Position numbers and translations under genes: made by a program. This document shows positions 51,552-59,456 of a stretch of 59,456 bases of DNA, one piece after another. The notes beneath the pieces are model-generated. The model was not told where the DNA came from and did no database searches. It saw only the letters and a list, made by a program, of their open reading frames with translations. This DNA comes from Candidatus Scalindua sp. (lineage in GTDB: Bacteria; Planctomycetota; Brocadiia; Brocadiales; Scalinduaceae). Location: the NCBI GenBank assembly GCA_018670825.1, contig JABHIW010000068.1, positions 1 to 59,456 on the forward strand. Direction: 5' to 3'. Position 1 is the stretch's first letter. Each line of letters begins with the position of its first letter.

Positions 51552-52793
51552 CTAGCGAACCTTACCCAAAATAATACTGACATTGTGGCCGCCAAAACCA
51601 AAAGAATTTGACATCACATTCTCTACATTTTTCTCCCTTGCTTCATTAGGTACAAAGTCTATTCCATCGCAATCCGGATCAGGATTGTCATAATTTATCG
51701 TAGGAGGGATCACGTTCCTATCTAATATCAATGAACAGATTAGTGCTTCAACTCCACCAGAAGCCCCCAATTGATGTCCCAACATGGATTTTGTAGAGCT
51801 AACTGATATGTTCTTCACATGATCACCAAAAACCTTCTTAACAGCATTAATCTCAATCATATCTCCCAAGTGAGTAGATGTTGCATGTGCGTTAACGTAA
51901 GATATTTGCTCAGCATTCAATTTAGCATCTTTTAGCGCATTTCTCATTGCGATACATGCGCCAGCTCCTTCAGGATGCGGAGCGGTAATATGATGTGCGT
52001 CATCACTCATCGCAAAGCCAAGCATCTCGGCATAAATAGTTGCACCTCTTTTCTTTGCAATTTCCATCTCTTCCAGGATTATCATACCAGAGCCTTCCGC
52101 AATAACAAATCCGTTCCTATCTCTGTCAAAGGGCCTGCTAGCTTTCTGGGGTTCCTCGTTTCTTGTAGATAGCGCCTTCATATTATTAAATGCACCTACA
52201 CAGAGTGGTGTAATAGTCGCTTCTGTTCCGCCTGCAAACATAACATCAGCCTCTCCTCTCTGAACAACTCGAAAAGCCTCAACAATAGCATGCGAACCAG
52301 ATGCACAGGCAGTGATGACGGAAAAATTTGCGGCTTGAAGACCAAATTTAATAGCTATATAACCCGGCGCAGCATTAGCCATTAATTTAGTAATCATAAA
52401 CGGAGAAACTCTCGATGGGCCCCTGTCTAGCAAAACCTTATGCTGCGCTTCAATCTCAATAATACCTCCAATACCGGTACCGATAATTGCGCCTGCCTTC
52501 TCCCTGTCCATTTTATCAAGATCAATTCCGGAATCCTCATGGGCAAGGGTAGCTGATGCTACCGCAAATTGAGAAAATCGGTCTAGCCTTCTAGCTTCCT
52601 TTTTATCAAACCATTCAGAGGGATCAAAATCTGCCGCTTCCCCTGCAATAAGCACATCATGATCAGAAGTGTCAAAAGCCGTTATGTTAGCAATTCCACT
52701 TTTCCCATTACATAACGATTCCCACAATATATCTTTCTTGTAACCTAGAGGGGTTATTGCGCCAAGACCTGTAATCGCAACTCTACGTCTCAT
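51552..52793 (-). CDS. fabF: 3-oxoacyl-ACP synthase II
   Basis: 413 aa. Elongating condensing enzyme of fatty acid synthesis. The Cys-His-His triad is intact: Cys163 (TACASGSHAI), His303 (NAHATSTHLGD) and His340 (SMLGHQLGASG). It opens RRRVAITGLGAITPLG. It follows acpP by 5 bp and is last in the rpmF-plsX-fabH-acpP-fabF string on the minus strand. Length and motifs are standard for FabF and do not suggest a polyketide variant. Confidence 0.95.
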   Translation of the reverse strand: MRRRVAITGLGAITPLGYKKDILWESLCNGKSGIANITAFDTSDHDVLIAGEAADFDPSEWFDKKEARRLDRFSQFAVASATLAHEDSGIDLDKMDREKAGAIIGTGIGGIIEIEAQHKVLLDRGPSRVSPFMITKLMANAAPGYIAIKFGLQAANFSVITACASGSHAIVEAFRVVQRGEADVMFAGGTEATITPLCVGAFNNMKALSTRNEEPQKASRPFDRDRNGFVIAEGSGMIILEEMEIAKKRGATIYAEMLGFAMSDDAHHITAPHPEGAGACIAMRNALKDAKLNAEQISYVNAHATSTHLGDMIEINAVKKVFGDHVKNISVSSTKSMLGHQLGASGGVEALICSLILDRNVIPPTINYDNPDPDCDGIDFVPNEAREKNVENVMSNSFGFGGHNVSIILGKVR

Positions 52794-52798
52794 CGTTT

Positions 52799-53041
52799 TT
52801 ACTTGTGCTCCTTAATATAATTTATTGCATCCCCAACAGTTTGCATCTTTTCAGCGTTCTCATCAGGAATACTTATATCAAATGCATCTTCCAACTCCAT
52901 TACCAACTCCACAGTATCAAGTGAATCCGCACCCAAATCATTTATGAAAGATGTATCCGGTGTAACCTGATCCTTATTAGCACCCATCTGCTTAACAATT
53001 ATTTCTTTCACCTTTTCTTCAACTGATTCTTCTGTAGACAA
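52799..53041 (-). CDS. acpP: Acyl carrier protein
   Basis: 80 aa, acidic. Phosphopantetheine is attached to Ser40 in [23 protein letters not shown] lies upstream. Carries growing acyl chains for FabH, FabF and PlsX, whose genes surround it. The first eight residues (MSTEESVE) are a little longer than in E. coli AcpP. Confidence 0.96.
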   Translation of the reverse strand: MSTEESVEEKVKEIIVKQMGANKDQVTPDTSFINDLGADSLDTVELVMELEDAFDISIPDENAEKMQTVGDAINYIKEHK

Positions 53042-53190
53042 AACTCTTCCTCCTTAGGATAAAATTCCCAGATTTCTCAATATATTACTTTCATAAACAC
53101 TTCTCATATTTCAGTATAATCTATTTCTGACAAGCAACCATACAAATAACCTCCGCTACTCTATTCTATAAAACACTTGTGTTCTGCATC

Positions 53191-54180
53191 TCACCACTCA
53201 ATGACAGACGAACCCCATGTTAAACCACCTCCGAAAGCAACTAAAATAACCGTATCTCCGGAATTTAACAGTTGCCCCTTCTCTATCTCATCAATTGCAA
53301 TAGGAATAGAAGCGGAAGAGGTATTGCCATATCTGTCGATATTAACGTATGCTTTTTCCATTGGAAGTCCCAGCCTTTCCATCGCGGCTTCAATTATTCT
53401 AATATTACTTTGATGAGGAATAACCATATCAAACTCTTCCACCTGCATATTATTATCAGCAGCAGCTTTGGTGACTACATCTACCAAATTAATAATGGCT
53501 TGCCTGAATACCTCTTTACCTCTTAGCTTAATATAATGTAAGCCAGATTCAACAGTCTCATGTGATGCCGGTAATTTAGAACCTCCTGCCGGTAGCCTCA
53601 ATATCTCTGCCTGACTACCATCCGAACCCAAATGGGTAGAAACTATTTCACGCCCACCATTACCTTGTTGAACGACTACCGCGCCGGCTCCGTCACCAAA
53701 GAGAATACACGTTGACCTGTCTGTATAGTCAGTGATCTTTGACATACATTCTGCTCCCACGACCAATACAGTTTTCATGGCCCCGGATGCAACAAAACTT
53801 TTAGCCACAGACAACGCGTAAACAAATCCAGCGCACGCTGCCAATAAGTCGAAAGATCCTGCATTCCGCGCACCTATCTTTTCCTGTATATAACAAGAAG
53901 TAGAAGGGAATAAACAATCTGGCGTGATAGTGGAAGTTATTATTAAATCTACTTCAGTGGGTAAGACATTTGCGTCATCCAGCGCACGCAAAGACGCTTC
54001 AACCGCCAGATCAGAAGCAGCAACTCCATTTTCTACAATACGTCTTTCCTTTATTCCCGTGCGCTTGGTGATCCATTCATCTGTTGTATCCAGCGTCTTT
54101 GACAGATCATCGTTGGTGAGTACTTTTTCGGGTAAAAAAGACCCTACCCCTGTAATTGATGCCTTATATCCTTTTTCCAT
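53191..54180 (-). CDS. fabH: 3-oxoacyl-ACP synthase III
   Basis: 329 aa. Starts fatty acid synthesis by joining acetyl-CoA with malonyl-ACP. The Cys-His-Asn triad is Cys116 (LLAACAGFVYAL), His256 (VIPHQSNIRI) and Asn286 (DRYGNTSSASIP). FGDGAGAVVVQQG is the family motif. It lies between plsX (34 bp) and acpP (149 bp). The 149-bp gap to acpP is where fabD and fabG would be in the usual operon. Confidence 0.95.
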   Translation of the reverse strand: MEKGYKASITGVGSFLPEKVLTNDDLSKTLDTTDEWITKRTGIKERRIVENGVAASDLAVEASLRALDDANVLPTEVDLIITSTITPDCLFPSTSCYIQEKIGARNAGSFDLLAACAGFVYALSVAKSFVASGAMKTVLVVGAECMSKITDYTDRSTCILFGDGAGAVVVQQGNGGREIVSTHLGSDGSQAEILRLPAGGSKLPASHETVESGLHYIKLRGKEVFRQAIINLVDVVTKAAADNNMQVEEFDMVIPHQSNIRIIEAAMERLGLPMEKAYVNIDRYGNTSSASIPIAIDEIEKGQLLNSGDTVILVAFGGGLTWGSSVIEW

Positions 54181-54214
54181 TAATTATTCTAATAAACTTA
54201 GGAAATTTGGCTTA

Positions 54215-55231
54215 TTATGTAGCTGTCACGAGTGCAGAATTCGCCTTCTCGAGTTCAGAGTTAATATGCTTATTTACTTCATACTTACCAAACTGTATAG
54301 CTTCTTTTATTGCGTTTTGAATGGTCTTGGAATCTGACCTGCCATGAGAGATAATACTGATACCGTCAATTCCAAGCAGTGGTACTCCACCATATTCTGT
54401 ATAATCCATCTTACTGTACAGATGCTTTCTAACAGGCTTGCAAAGCCAGGATCCCAGCCTTGTCAAGACACTCTTATTCGCCTCCGAGGCAAAAGCAGAT
54501 AACATGCTAATCGAAAGCCCTTCAGCAAATTTCAGCAAAACATTACCAACAAAACCTTCACAAACAACTATATCAAATTTACCATCAAAGACGTCACGTC
54601 CTTCTGCATTTCCAACAAAATTCAGTGTCGTATTTGAAAGAAGAGCAAAAGTTTCTTTTACCAACTCGTTACCCTTTGCATCTTCCTCACCAATATTTAA
54701 AAGCCCTACTCTCGGGTTTTCAATATTTAATACGTATTTACAAAAGACCGATGCCATGACCCCATATTGCATTAGATGAGCAGGCTTGCACTGTATATTT
54801 GCCCCGGCATCGATTACCATGCATGCACCATGAAAAGTAGGTATAGATACAGCGATCCCCGGACGTTTTACGTGTTCCAGTGTACGAAGGAATAGGGATG
54901 ATGCGGCTACCGTTGCGCCTGTGTTTCCCGCACTTACCACAGCATCTGCTGCTTTCTCTGCAACCAATTTGACGCCTCTGGTAATTGATGAATCAACTTT
55001 TTTCCGCACGGCCACAGTCGCAGACTCATTCATGTCCACTACCTGTGATGCATGCACAACTGATATATTACCAAGCGTCGCACCACACGCAGTCAATTCA
55101 CTTTGAATTCTACCCTGATCACCTACTAATATTATCTCGTGATCTGTATAGGATCGTGCTGCCGCCACTGCTCCTTTTACGATCTCAGCCGGAGCTGCAT
55201 CTCCACCCATTGCATCAACAGCAATTCGCAT
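54215..55231 (-). CDS. plsX: Phosphate acyltransferase
   Basis: 338 aa from ATG 55231 (GAGAGAG 7 bases upstream). A start at 55282 is possible but would add 17 residues that overlap rpmF. Makes acyl-phosphate from acyl-ACP for PlsY, the first step of phospholipid synthesis. It opens RIAVDAMGGDAAPAEIVKGA. VVSAGNTGATVAASS, DAGANIQCKPAHLMQYGVMA and VCEGFVGNVLLKFAEG are family motifs. It follows rpmF with 2 bp between, as in many bacteria. Confidence 0.94.
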   Translation of the reverse strand: MRIAVDAMGGDAAPAEIVKGAVAAARSYTDHEIILVGDQGRIQSELTACGATLGNISVVHASQVVDMNESATVAVRKKVDSSITRGVKLVAEKAADAVVSAGNTGATVAASSLFLRTLEHVKRPGIAVSIPTFHGACMVIDAGANIQCKPAHLMQYGVMASVFCKYVLNIENPRVGLLNIGEEDAKGNELVKETFALLSNTTLNFVGNAEGRDVFDGKFDIVVCEGFVGNVLLKFAEGLSISMLSAFASEANKSVLTRLGSWLCKPVRKHLYSKMDYTEYGGVPLLGIDGISIISHGRSDSKTIQNAIKEAIQFGKYEVNKHINSELEKANSALVTAT

Positions 55232-55233
55232 AA

Positions 55234-55464
55234 CTATGCTCTCTCTACCGCAATTACTTGTCGGCCACGATAATAGCCACAATTATGACACACAGTGTGT
55301 GGTCTTTTTATTTGTTTACAATTAGGACAAACAAACTTCTTTGACCTACTACCTGATGTACCCTTGGCAAATTCTGAGCGTGGAACATTAGGCGGTGTCA
55401 GAGCGTCATGTGCTCGCCTCTTACCCGACCTTGAACTAGATTGTCTTCTTTTAGGAACTGCCAT
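55234..55464 (-). CDS. rpmF: 50S ribosomal protein L32
   Basis: 76 aa. Opens AVPKRRQSSSRSGKRRAHDAL, then a zinc-binding CxxC pair (CPNCK and CHNCGYYRGR). It is a Cys4 (zinc-bound) form of L32. It lies directly before plsX, the standard arrangement. The TSGSRSKKF stretch and the C-terminal VIAVERA are normal for the family. Confidence 0.96.
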   Translation of the reverse strand: MAVPKRRQSSSRSGKRRAHDALTPPNVPRSEFAKGTSGSRSKKFVCPNCKQIKRPHTVCHNCGYYRGRQVIAVERA

Positions 55465-55705
55465 TATGTAACTCTCGATTTAAAATCTAAAATAAATAAG
55501 GGAAGAATAAGAAAGAAATGGAAAAGTATAAGGCATCATCTTTACTGCCAAGCCTCCCGCCACTTTCTTGTTCTCCCCTTATTCCGCCTATCCCCTTTAA
55601 GCATATAAGCTTATAAGAGCGGCAGATAGGATTAATAATTCAATATTCTATATTTGCACCTTGTCTTTGTCAAGTAAAAACATCATTGGTAAATTTCATG
55701 GAAGA

Positions 55706-58360
55706 TCACATATCGCCTTCTATCTTCTTTTGTAGTATTTTGAATCCTAAGTCAATGGCTTCATAAATCTTATCCGGAAGCTGACCACCGGCTTGTGCCA
55801 TATCTGCGCGCCCACCACCTCCTCCCCCAACAATTTTTGCGATATCCCCGACAATTTTGCCAGCATGAAGCCCTTTCTTCACCAAATCATTACTCAGTGA
55901 GGCTATTAATGTCGCCCTTCCATTATCTACGGTCCCTAATATTATAGCAACAGAACCCAGGCTCTTTTTTAACGAGTCCACAGTTCTCCTCAAATCGTCA
56001 ATCTCTACTCCTTTTACTACTTCAGTTACAATTTTTACCCCTGATACTTCTTTCGCTTTGGAAATAAAGTCAGAAGAATATTTCTGTACGTCATCTTTTT
56101 TTGCCTTCTGTACATCCTTCCTTAAATCCTTTATTTGCTGCATCAACTCTTCAGCACGTTGAATAACCGTATTTTCCTGTGTATCAAGTACGCCACACAA
56201 TCTATCCAACATTTGTCCCTTTCGCCTTGTCAATGCGATGGCTTCATTTCCCGTAACAGCCTCTATCCTGCGAATTCCTGCTGCTATCGATGATTCACTT
56301 ATGATCTTAAACAATCCTATTTCGCCGGTATTATCAACATGAGTACCCCCACAAAGCTCCTGACTGTAATCTCCAATATTTACAACTCTGACGTTTGCAC
56401 CATATTTTTCTCCAAACAAGGCAGTGGCACCTGCTTTCCTGGCCTGATCTAATGCCATTTGATCGGTAATGACAGAAGCATTTTCCATAACCCTCCCATT
56501 CATCAGCTCTTCTATCCTTGCGATTTCGCCTTCTTTAACGCCATCAAAATGATGAAAGTCAAAACGTAGCCTTTCCGGAGTTACAGAAGATCCGGACTGT
56601 TCGGCATGCTGTCCTACCACTTGTCGTAAAACAGAATGAAGCAAGTGCGTTGCTGAATGATTGCGTTTTATGGCGGACCTTCGTTCCGTATCAATAACCG
56701 AAGTAACGTTTTCATTGGTATTAATCTCACCCTCTACCACCTTACCAATATGCACAATAATGTCATTAGATTTTTTTGTGTTGTAAATTTCAACCTTTGT
56801 ACCCTCTTTTTGGATTTTACCAGTATCACCGATCTGCCCTCCAGCCTCCGCATAAAAAGGGGTCTGGTCCAGCACCACATGGACCTCCTGACCGACCTTT
56901 GCGGAATCAACCAATTGTTCATTTACAATCAGACCAATGACCTTACTTTCAGTCTCACTATTTTCGTAACCCAGAAAACTCGTCTCTTTTGCTGTTTCTT
57001 TAATTATACCTATCGGGCCCTCATCAAATATATTACCAGTCATTTGCGTAGAGGACCTTGCCTGCTCACGCTGTTTTTCCATTTCTCTCTCAAAACCCTC
57101 TTTATCAACGGTCAGGTTGTTCTCTATTACGGTCGACTCTGTAATTTCAAATGGAAAACCAAAGGTGTCATACAATTGAAAAGCATCATGGCCGGACAGT
57201 CTCTTTTGTCCGCTCTTACGAAGGCCATCTATAAGTTCGTCCAGCCTCTTGCTACCCATAAATAAGGTTTCATGAAACCTCTCCTCTTCGTTCTTTATAA
57301 TCCTCGCAATGTTTTCCCTACGTTGCTTTATTTCAGGATACTGCTCATACATTACGTCAGCAATAACGGGAACAAGTTTATAGAGGAAACAATCTTCCTT
57401 TCCTAGTTTTAACCCATCACGAACAGCCCTTCTCAAAAGCCTTCTTTCAACATAACCCCTTCCTTCATTGCTGGGCAATACACCATCTGAAATACAGAAT
57501 ATAATTGCCCTTATGTGATCTGCTATTCGATTCATCATTTTGCCGTTTTCTGTCTGACTATCGTATTTGACCTCAACAATCTCAGAAATGCTTTGAATTA
57601 TTGGCTTAAATATATCTATCTCAAAATTTGTACTGACACCCTGGACAACACTGGCCATTCTCTCCAGGCCCATCCCCGTATCTACATTTTTATTTGGTAA
57701 AGGATTAAGCACCCCTCCGTCTCTTCTGTCAAACTGTGTAAAAACAAGATTCCACACCTCAACAAAGCGCTCACAATCACAATCAGGAGCGCACTCTTTT
57801 CTTCTGCAACCAACGTCTTCTCCTCGATCGTAAAAGATTTCTGAGCACGGGCCGCAAGGTCCATTTGGACCCTCTGAAGGAGCACTTGCCGGCCAGTAAT
57901 TTTCCTTTTCTCCAAACTTGTATATCTTATCTTTGGGGACACCAATTTTATTTTGCCAGATCTCATATGACTCTTCGTCATCAAGATAAACGCTAACAGA
58001 CAATCTTTCTTTCGGCAGCTTCATCTCATTAAGCATAAACTCCCATGCCATCTCGATTGCCTCTAGTTTGAAATAATCGCCAAAGGAAAAATTACCTAGC
58101 ATCTCAAAAAAGGTATGATGCATAGGGGTTTTACCCACATTCTCAATATCACCGGTACGGATACATTTTTGACATGTAGTAGCTTTTTTCACACCCAACG
58201 TTCCCTTACCCAGAAACATATCCTTGAACTGGTTCATCCCTGCACCGGTAAACAACAGAGTTGGATCATCTTCCGGGACAAGTGAATCACTGGGCAAAAG
58301 AGAATGCCCTTTTTTCTCAAAAAAACGTAAATATTTTCTTCTGATCTCGTTCGTTTCCAT
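55706..58360 (-). CDS. alaS: Alanyl-tRNA synthetase
   Basis: 884 aa, full length. Class II catalytic core: RRKYLRFFEKKGHSLLPS, TLLFTGAGMNQFKDMFLG, and HHTFFEMLGNFSFGDYFK (motif 2). An insert CGPCSEIFYDRG ... CRRKECAPDCDC is Cys-rich and may bind zinc. The editing domain has NHSATHLLHSVL (HxxxH) and CGGTHVDNTGEIG. The C-terminal C-Ala domain ends with a GGGGGGRADMAQAGG oligoglycine run. Attaches alanine to its tRNA and clears mischarged serine. TATAAT lies just before the ATG, too close to act as its own -10 unless the transcript is leaderless. Confidence 0.96.
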   Translation of the reverse strand: METNEIRRKYLRFFEKKGHSLLPSDSLVPEDDPTLLFTGAGMNQFKDMFLGKGTLGVKKATTCQKCIRTGDIENVGKTPMHHTFFEMLGNFSFGDYFKLEAIEMAWEFMLNEMKLPKERLSVSVYLDDEESYEIWQNKIGVPKDKIYKFGEKENYWPASAPSEGPNGPCGPCSEIFYDRGEDVGCRRKECAPDCDCERFVEVWNLVFTQFDRRDGGVLNPLPNKNVDTGMGLERMASVVQGVSTNFEIDIFKPIIQSISEIVEVKYDSQTENGKMMNRIADHIRAIIFCISDGVLPSNEGRGYVERRLLRRAVRDGLKLGKEDCFLYKLVPVIADVMYEQYPEIKQRRENIARIIKNEEERFHETLFMGSKRLDELIDGLRKSGQKRLSGHDAFQLYDTFGFPFEITESTVIENNLTVDKEGFEREMEKQREQARSSTQMTGNIFDEGPIGIIKETAKETSFLGYENSETESKVIGLIVNEQLVDSAKVGQEVHVVLDQTPFYAEAGGQIGDTGKIQKEGTKVEIYNTKKSNDIIVHIGKVVEGEINTNENVTSVIDTERRSAIKRNHSATHLLHSVLRQVVGQHAEQSGSSVTPERLRFDFHHFDGVKEGEIARIEELMNGRVMENASVITDQMALDQARKAGATALFGEKYGANVRVVNIGDYSQELCGGTHVDNTGEIGLFKIISESSIAAGIRRIEAVTGNEAIALTRRKGQMLDRLCGVLDTQENTVIQRAEELMQQIKDLRKDVQKAKKDDVQKYSSDFISKAKEVSGVKIVTEVVKGVEIDDLRRTVDSLKKSLGSVAIILGTVDNGRATLIASLSNDLVKKGLHAGKIVGDIAKIVGGGGGGRADMAQAGGQLPDKIYEAIDLGFKILQKKIEGDM

Positions 58361-58480
58361 AAAATTATATCGGAATTTCCTTTTTAAATATTTTGGAGTT
58401 AAGGCTTCCCGCCCGTACCTAACGTTACATTCGGACAGGTAGACTATTATTCATAATCGATTAATTAATCGCTTTCAAAC

Positions 58481-58582
58481 GAGAGATTCTTCGTTGCACT
58501 CAGAAATGACAAGACGTACTAAATTATGTCATTCTGTGGAAGGATACGACCACTGCCCGTCCGACAGGATGGGAAGAATCTA
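58481..58582. repeat. Dispersed inverted repeat (family C), copy 2
   Basis: GAGATTCTTCGTTGCACTCAG and AATGACA at the left, TGTCATTCTG and GAAGAATCT at the right: the same words as at 39247-39357 but with the halves exchanged. The right half carries an insertion. It lies between alaS and ilvD. Confidence 0.65.
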
Positions 58583-58695
58583 ACTTTGGTATTTTACCTA
58601 TGAGGATAATCAAATCAAGGTAAATATTATTAAGGAAAAACTGCCATGCCTTCCCTACAGCTACTTCTAAATGCATAGGGTATATTAATTTAGCG

Positions 58696-58723
58696 TTGAC
58701 AACATTAAACCACGGGATATAAT
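58696..58723 (+). promoter_or_regulatory. Consensus sigma-70-type promoter for ilvD
   Basis: TTGACA (58696-58701), 16 bases, then TATAAT (58718-58723): both boxes are perfect. It lies about 60 bp before the ilvD start, giving a leader of about 55 bases. No attenuator is visible in that leader. Confidence 0.75.
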
Positions 58724-58784
58724 TTTATCACAATTTTAATGAAAATAAATTTGCGTATTCATTGTATATAGAAAGGACATAAAC

Positions 58785-59456
58785 TTGCGTAGCGATACAA
58801 TTACGTGTGGGATAGAGAGATCACCGGCAAGGGCATTATTGTATGCAACCGGACTAACCAAGGAAAGCTTGAGTAAGCCGTTTATAGGCATTGCCAGCAG
58901 CTTTACAGACTTGATTCCGGGACACACCCACATGAGAAAACTGGAAAGAGATATAGAGAAAGGCATACATGCGGCAGGAGGCGTCAGCTTCATATTCGGT
59001 GTGCCCGGTATCTGTGATGGAATTGCCATGGGGCATAAAGGGATGAGTTACTCCCTTTCATCGAGAGAATTAATTGCTGATTTAATAGAAACGGTCACAA
59101 ATGCACACTGCCTGGACGGGCTGATATTATTAACTAATTGCGACAAAATTACTCCGGGAATGCTTATGGGTGCGGCAAGAATAGACGTCCCTGCTATTGC
59201 AGTAACAGGCGGACCCATGATTTCAGGACGTCGTAACATGAAGAAACTTTCTCTCGTTCGCGATACTTTTGAGGCTGTCGGTAGGACTCAAAAAGGAGAA
59301 ATCAGCGAGGATGAGCTTGAATCCCTGGAAAAAGAAGCATGTCCCGGACCAGGGTCATGTCAAGGATTGTATACGGCAAACACAATGGCCTGCGTAACGG
59401 AGGCTCTGGGAATGTCGTTACCCGGATGTGCCGCATCCCTGGCAATCTCAGCCGAG
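58785..59456 (+). CDS. ilvD: Dihydroxy-acid dehydratase, 3' end outside the window
   Basis: 224 codons are present; the gene runs off the window (full length about 555 aa). TTG 58785 has AAAGGA 8 bases upstream; the product begins [20 protein letters not shown]. FeS-cluster and Mg2+ residues lie in [14 protein letters not shown] and [18 protein letters not shown], and [20 protein letters not shown] is the family signature. It dehydrates dihydroxyisovalerate and dihydroxymethylvalerate in valine and isoleucine synthesis. Intact as far as visible. Confidence 0.95.
   Translation, partial: MRSDTITCGIERSPARALLYATGLTKESLSKPFIGIASSFTDLIPGHTHMRKLERDIEKGIHAAGGVSFIFGVPGICDGIAMGHKGMSYSLSSRELIADLIETVTNAHCLDGLILLTNCDKITPGMLMGAARIDVPAIAVTGGPMISGRRNMKKLSLVRDTFEAVGRTQKGEISEDELESLEKEACPGPGSCQGLYTANTMACVTEALGMSLPGCAASLAISAE

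Overview
The window is a low-GC (roughly 40 %, estimated by eye) chromosomal stretch from a Gram-negative bacterium. It encodes a secretin, type II secretion/type IV pilus-like parts, Tat and lipoprotein signals, and an APS-reductase-type CysH. The best guess is a planctomycete of the anammox group (Brocadiales, Scalindua-like). That guess rests on overall flavour: secreted beta-rich proteins, pseudopilin leaders filled with short AT-rich repeats, and a lamin-tail domain inside a GspK-like protein. No marker gene in the window settles it.

Layout. 0.1-3.2 kb: the 3' remnant of a sigma-54 activator, then a CHASE2-GAF-HD-GYP c-di-GMP phosphodiesterase whose frame continues upstream of its first ATG. 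3.6-9.8 kb: six exported beta-sandwich proteins; several small ones end in a GTYDG-like last strand and two are chaperone-like (DUF916-like). They look like an undescribed subunit/chaperone surface system. 9.9-13.6 kb: a secretin lipoprotein, an Ala-rich coiled-coil lipoprotein and a prepilin-FecR-His-rich fusion. 13.6-14.3 kb: a decayed IS30-family transposase split by a 151-bp element with perfect 18-bp terminal inverted repeats. 14.5-26.6 kb: a stand-alone MshEN-like protein, a tiny Tat-signal protein, two tandem GspE/PilB ATPases, GspF, and six pseudopilins (two GspG-like, then GspH, I, J and K). 26.8-30.6 kb: TatA (minus), a small secreted protein and an 847-aa FG-GAP/PKD surface protein.

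31-42.7 kb is mostly housekeeping: polyprenyl synthase, bioD, SAM hydroxide adenosyltransferase, AmrS radical SAM enzyme, nadE, cysH, a YggS-family PLP protein and pncB. It is interrupted by a decayed REP-associated transposase (RAYT) whose coding frame contains its own REP-like palindromes. 43-47 kb is a compact cluster: split phosphonopyruvate decarboxylase, aminoethylphosphonate-type transaminase, LicC/PntC-like nucleotidyltransferase and CDP-alcohol phosphotransferase. The order reads as a route from phosphonopyruvate to an aminoethylphosphonate head group on a lipid or other alcohol. 47-51.5 kb: a SagB-type nitroreductase, an arsC remnant, a hemerythrin-like protein and nadB. 51.5-58.4 kb (minus): fabF, acpP, fabH, plsX, rpmF and alaS. 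The window ends inside ilvD.

The strongest candidates for something undescribed are the subunit/chaperone/secretin block with the adjoining two-ATPase pseudopilus cluster (3.6-26.6 kb), and the phosphonate head-group cluster (43-47 kb). Recurrent c-di-GMP-linked parts (HD-GYP, MshEN domains) suggest the first is controlled by c-di-GMP; that is inference.
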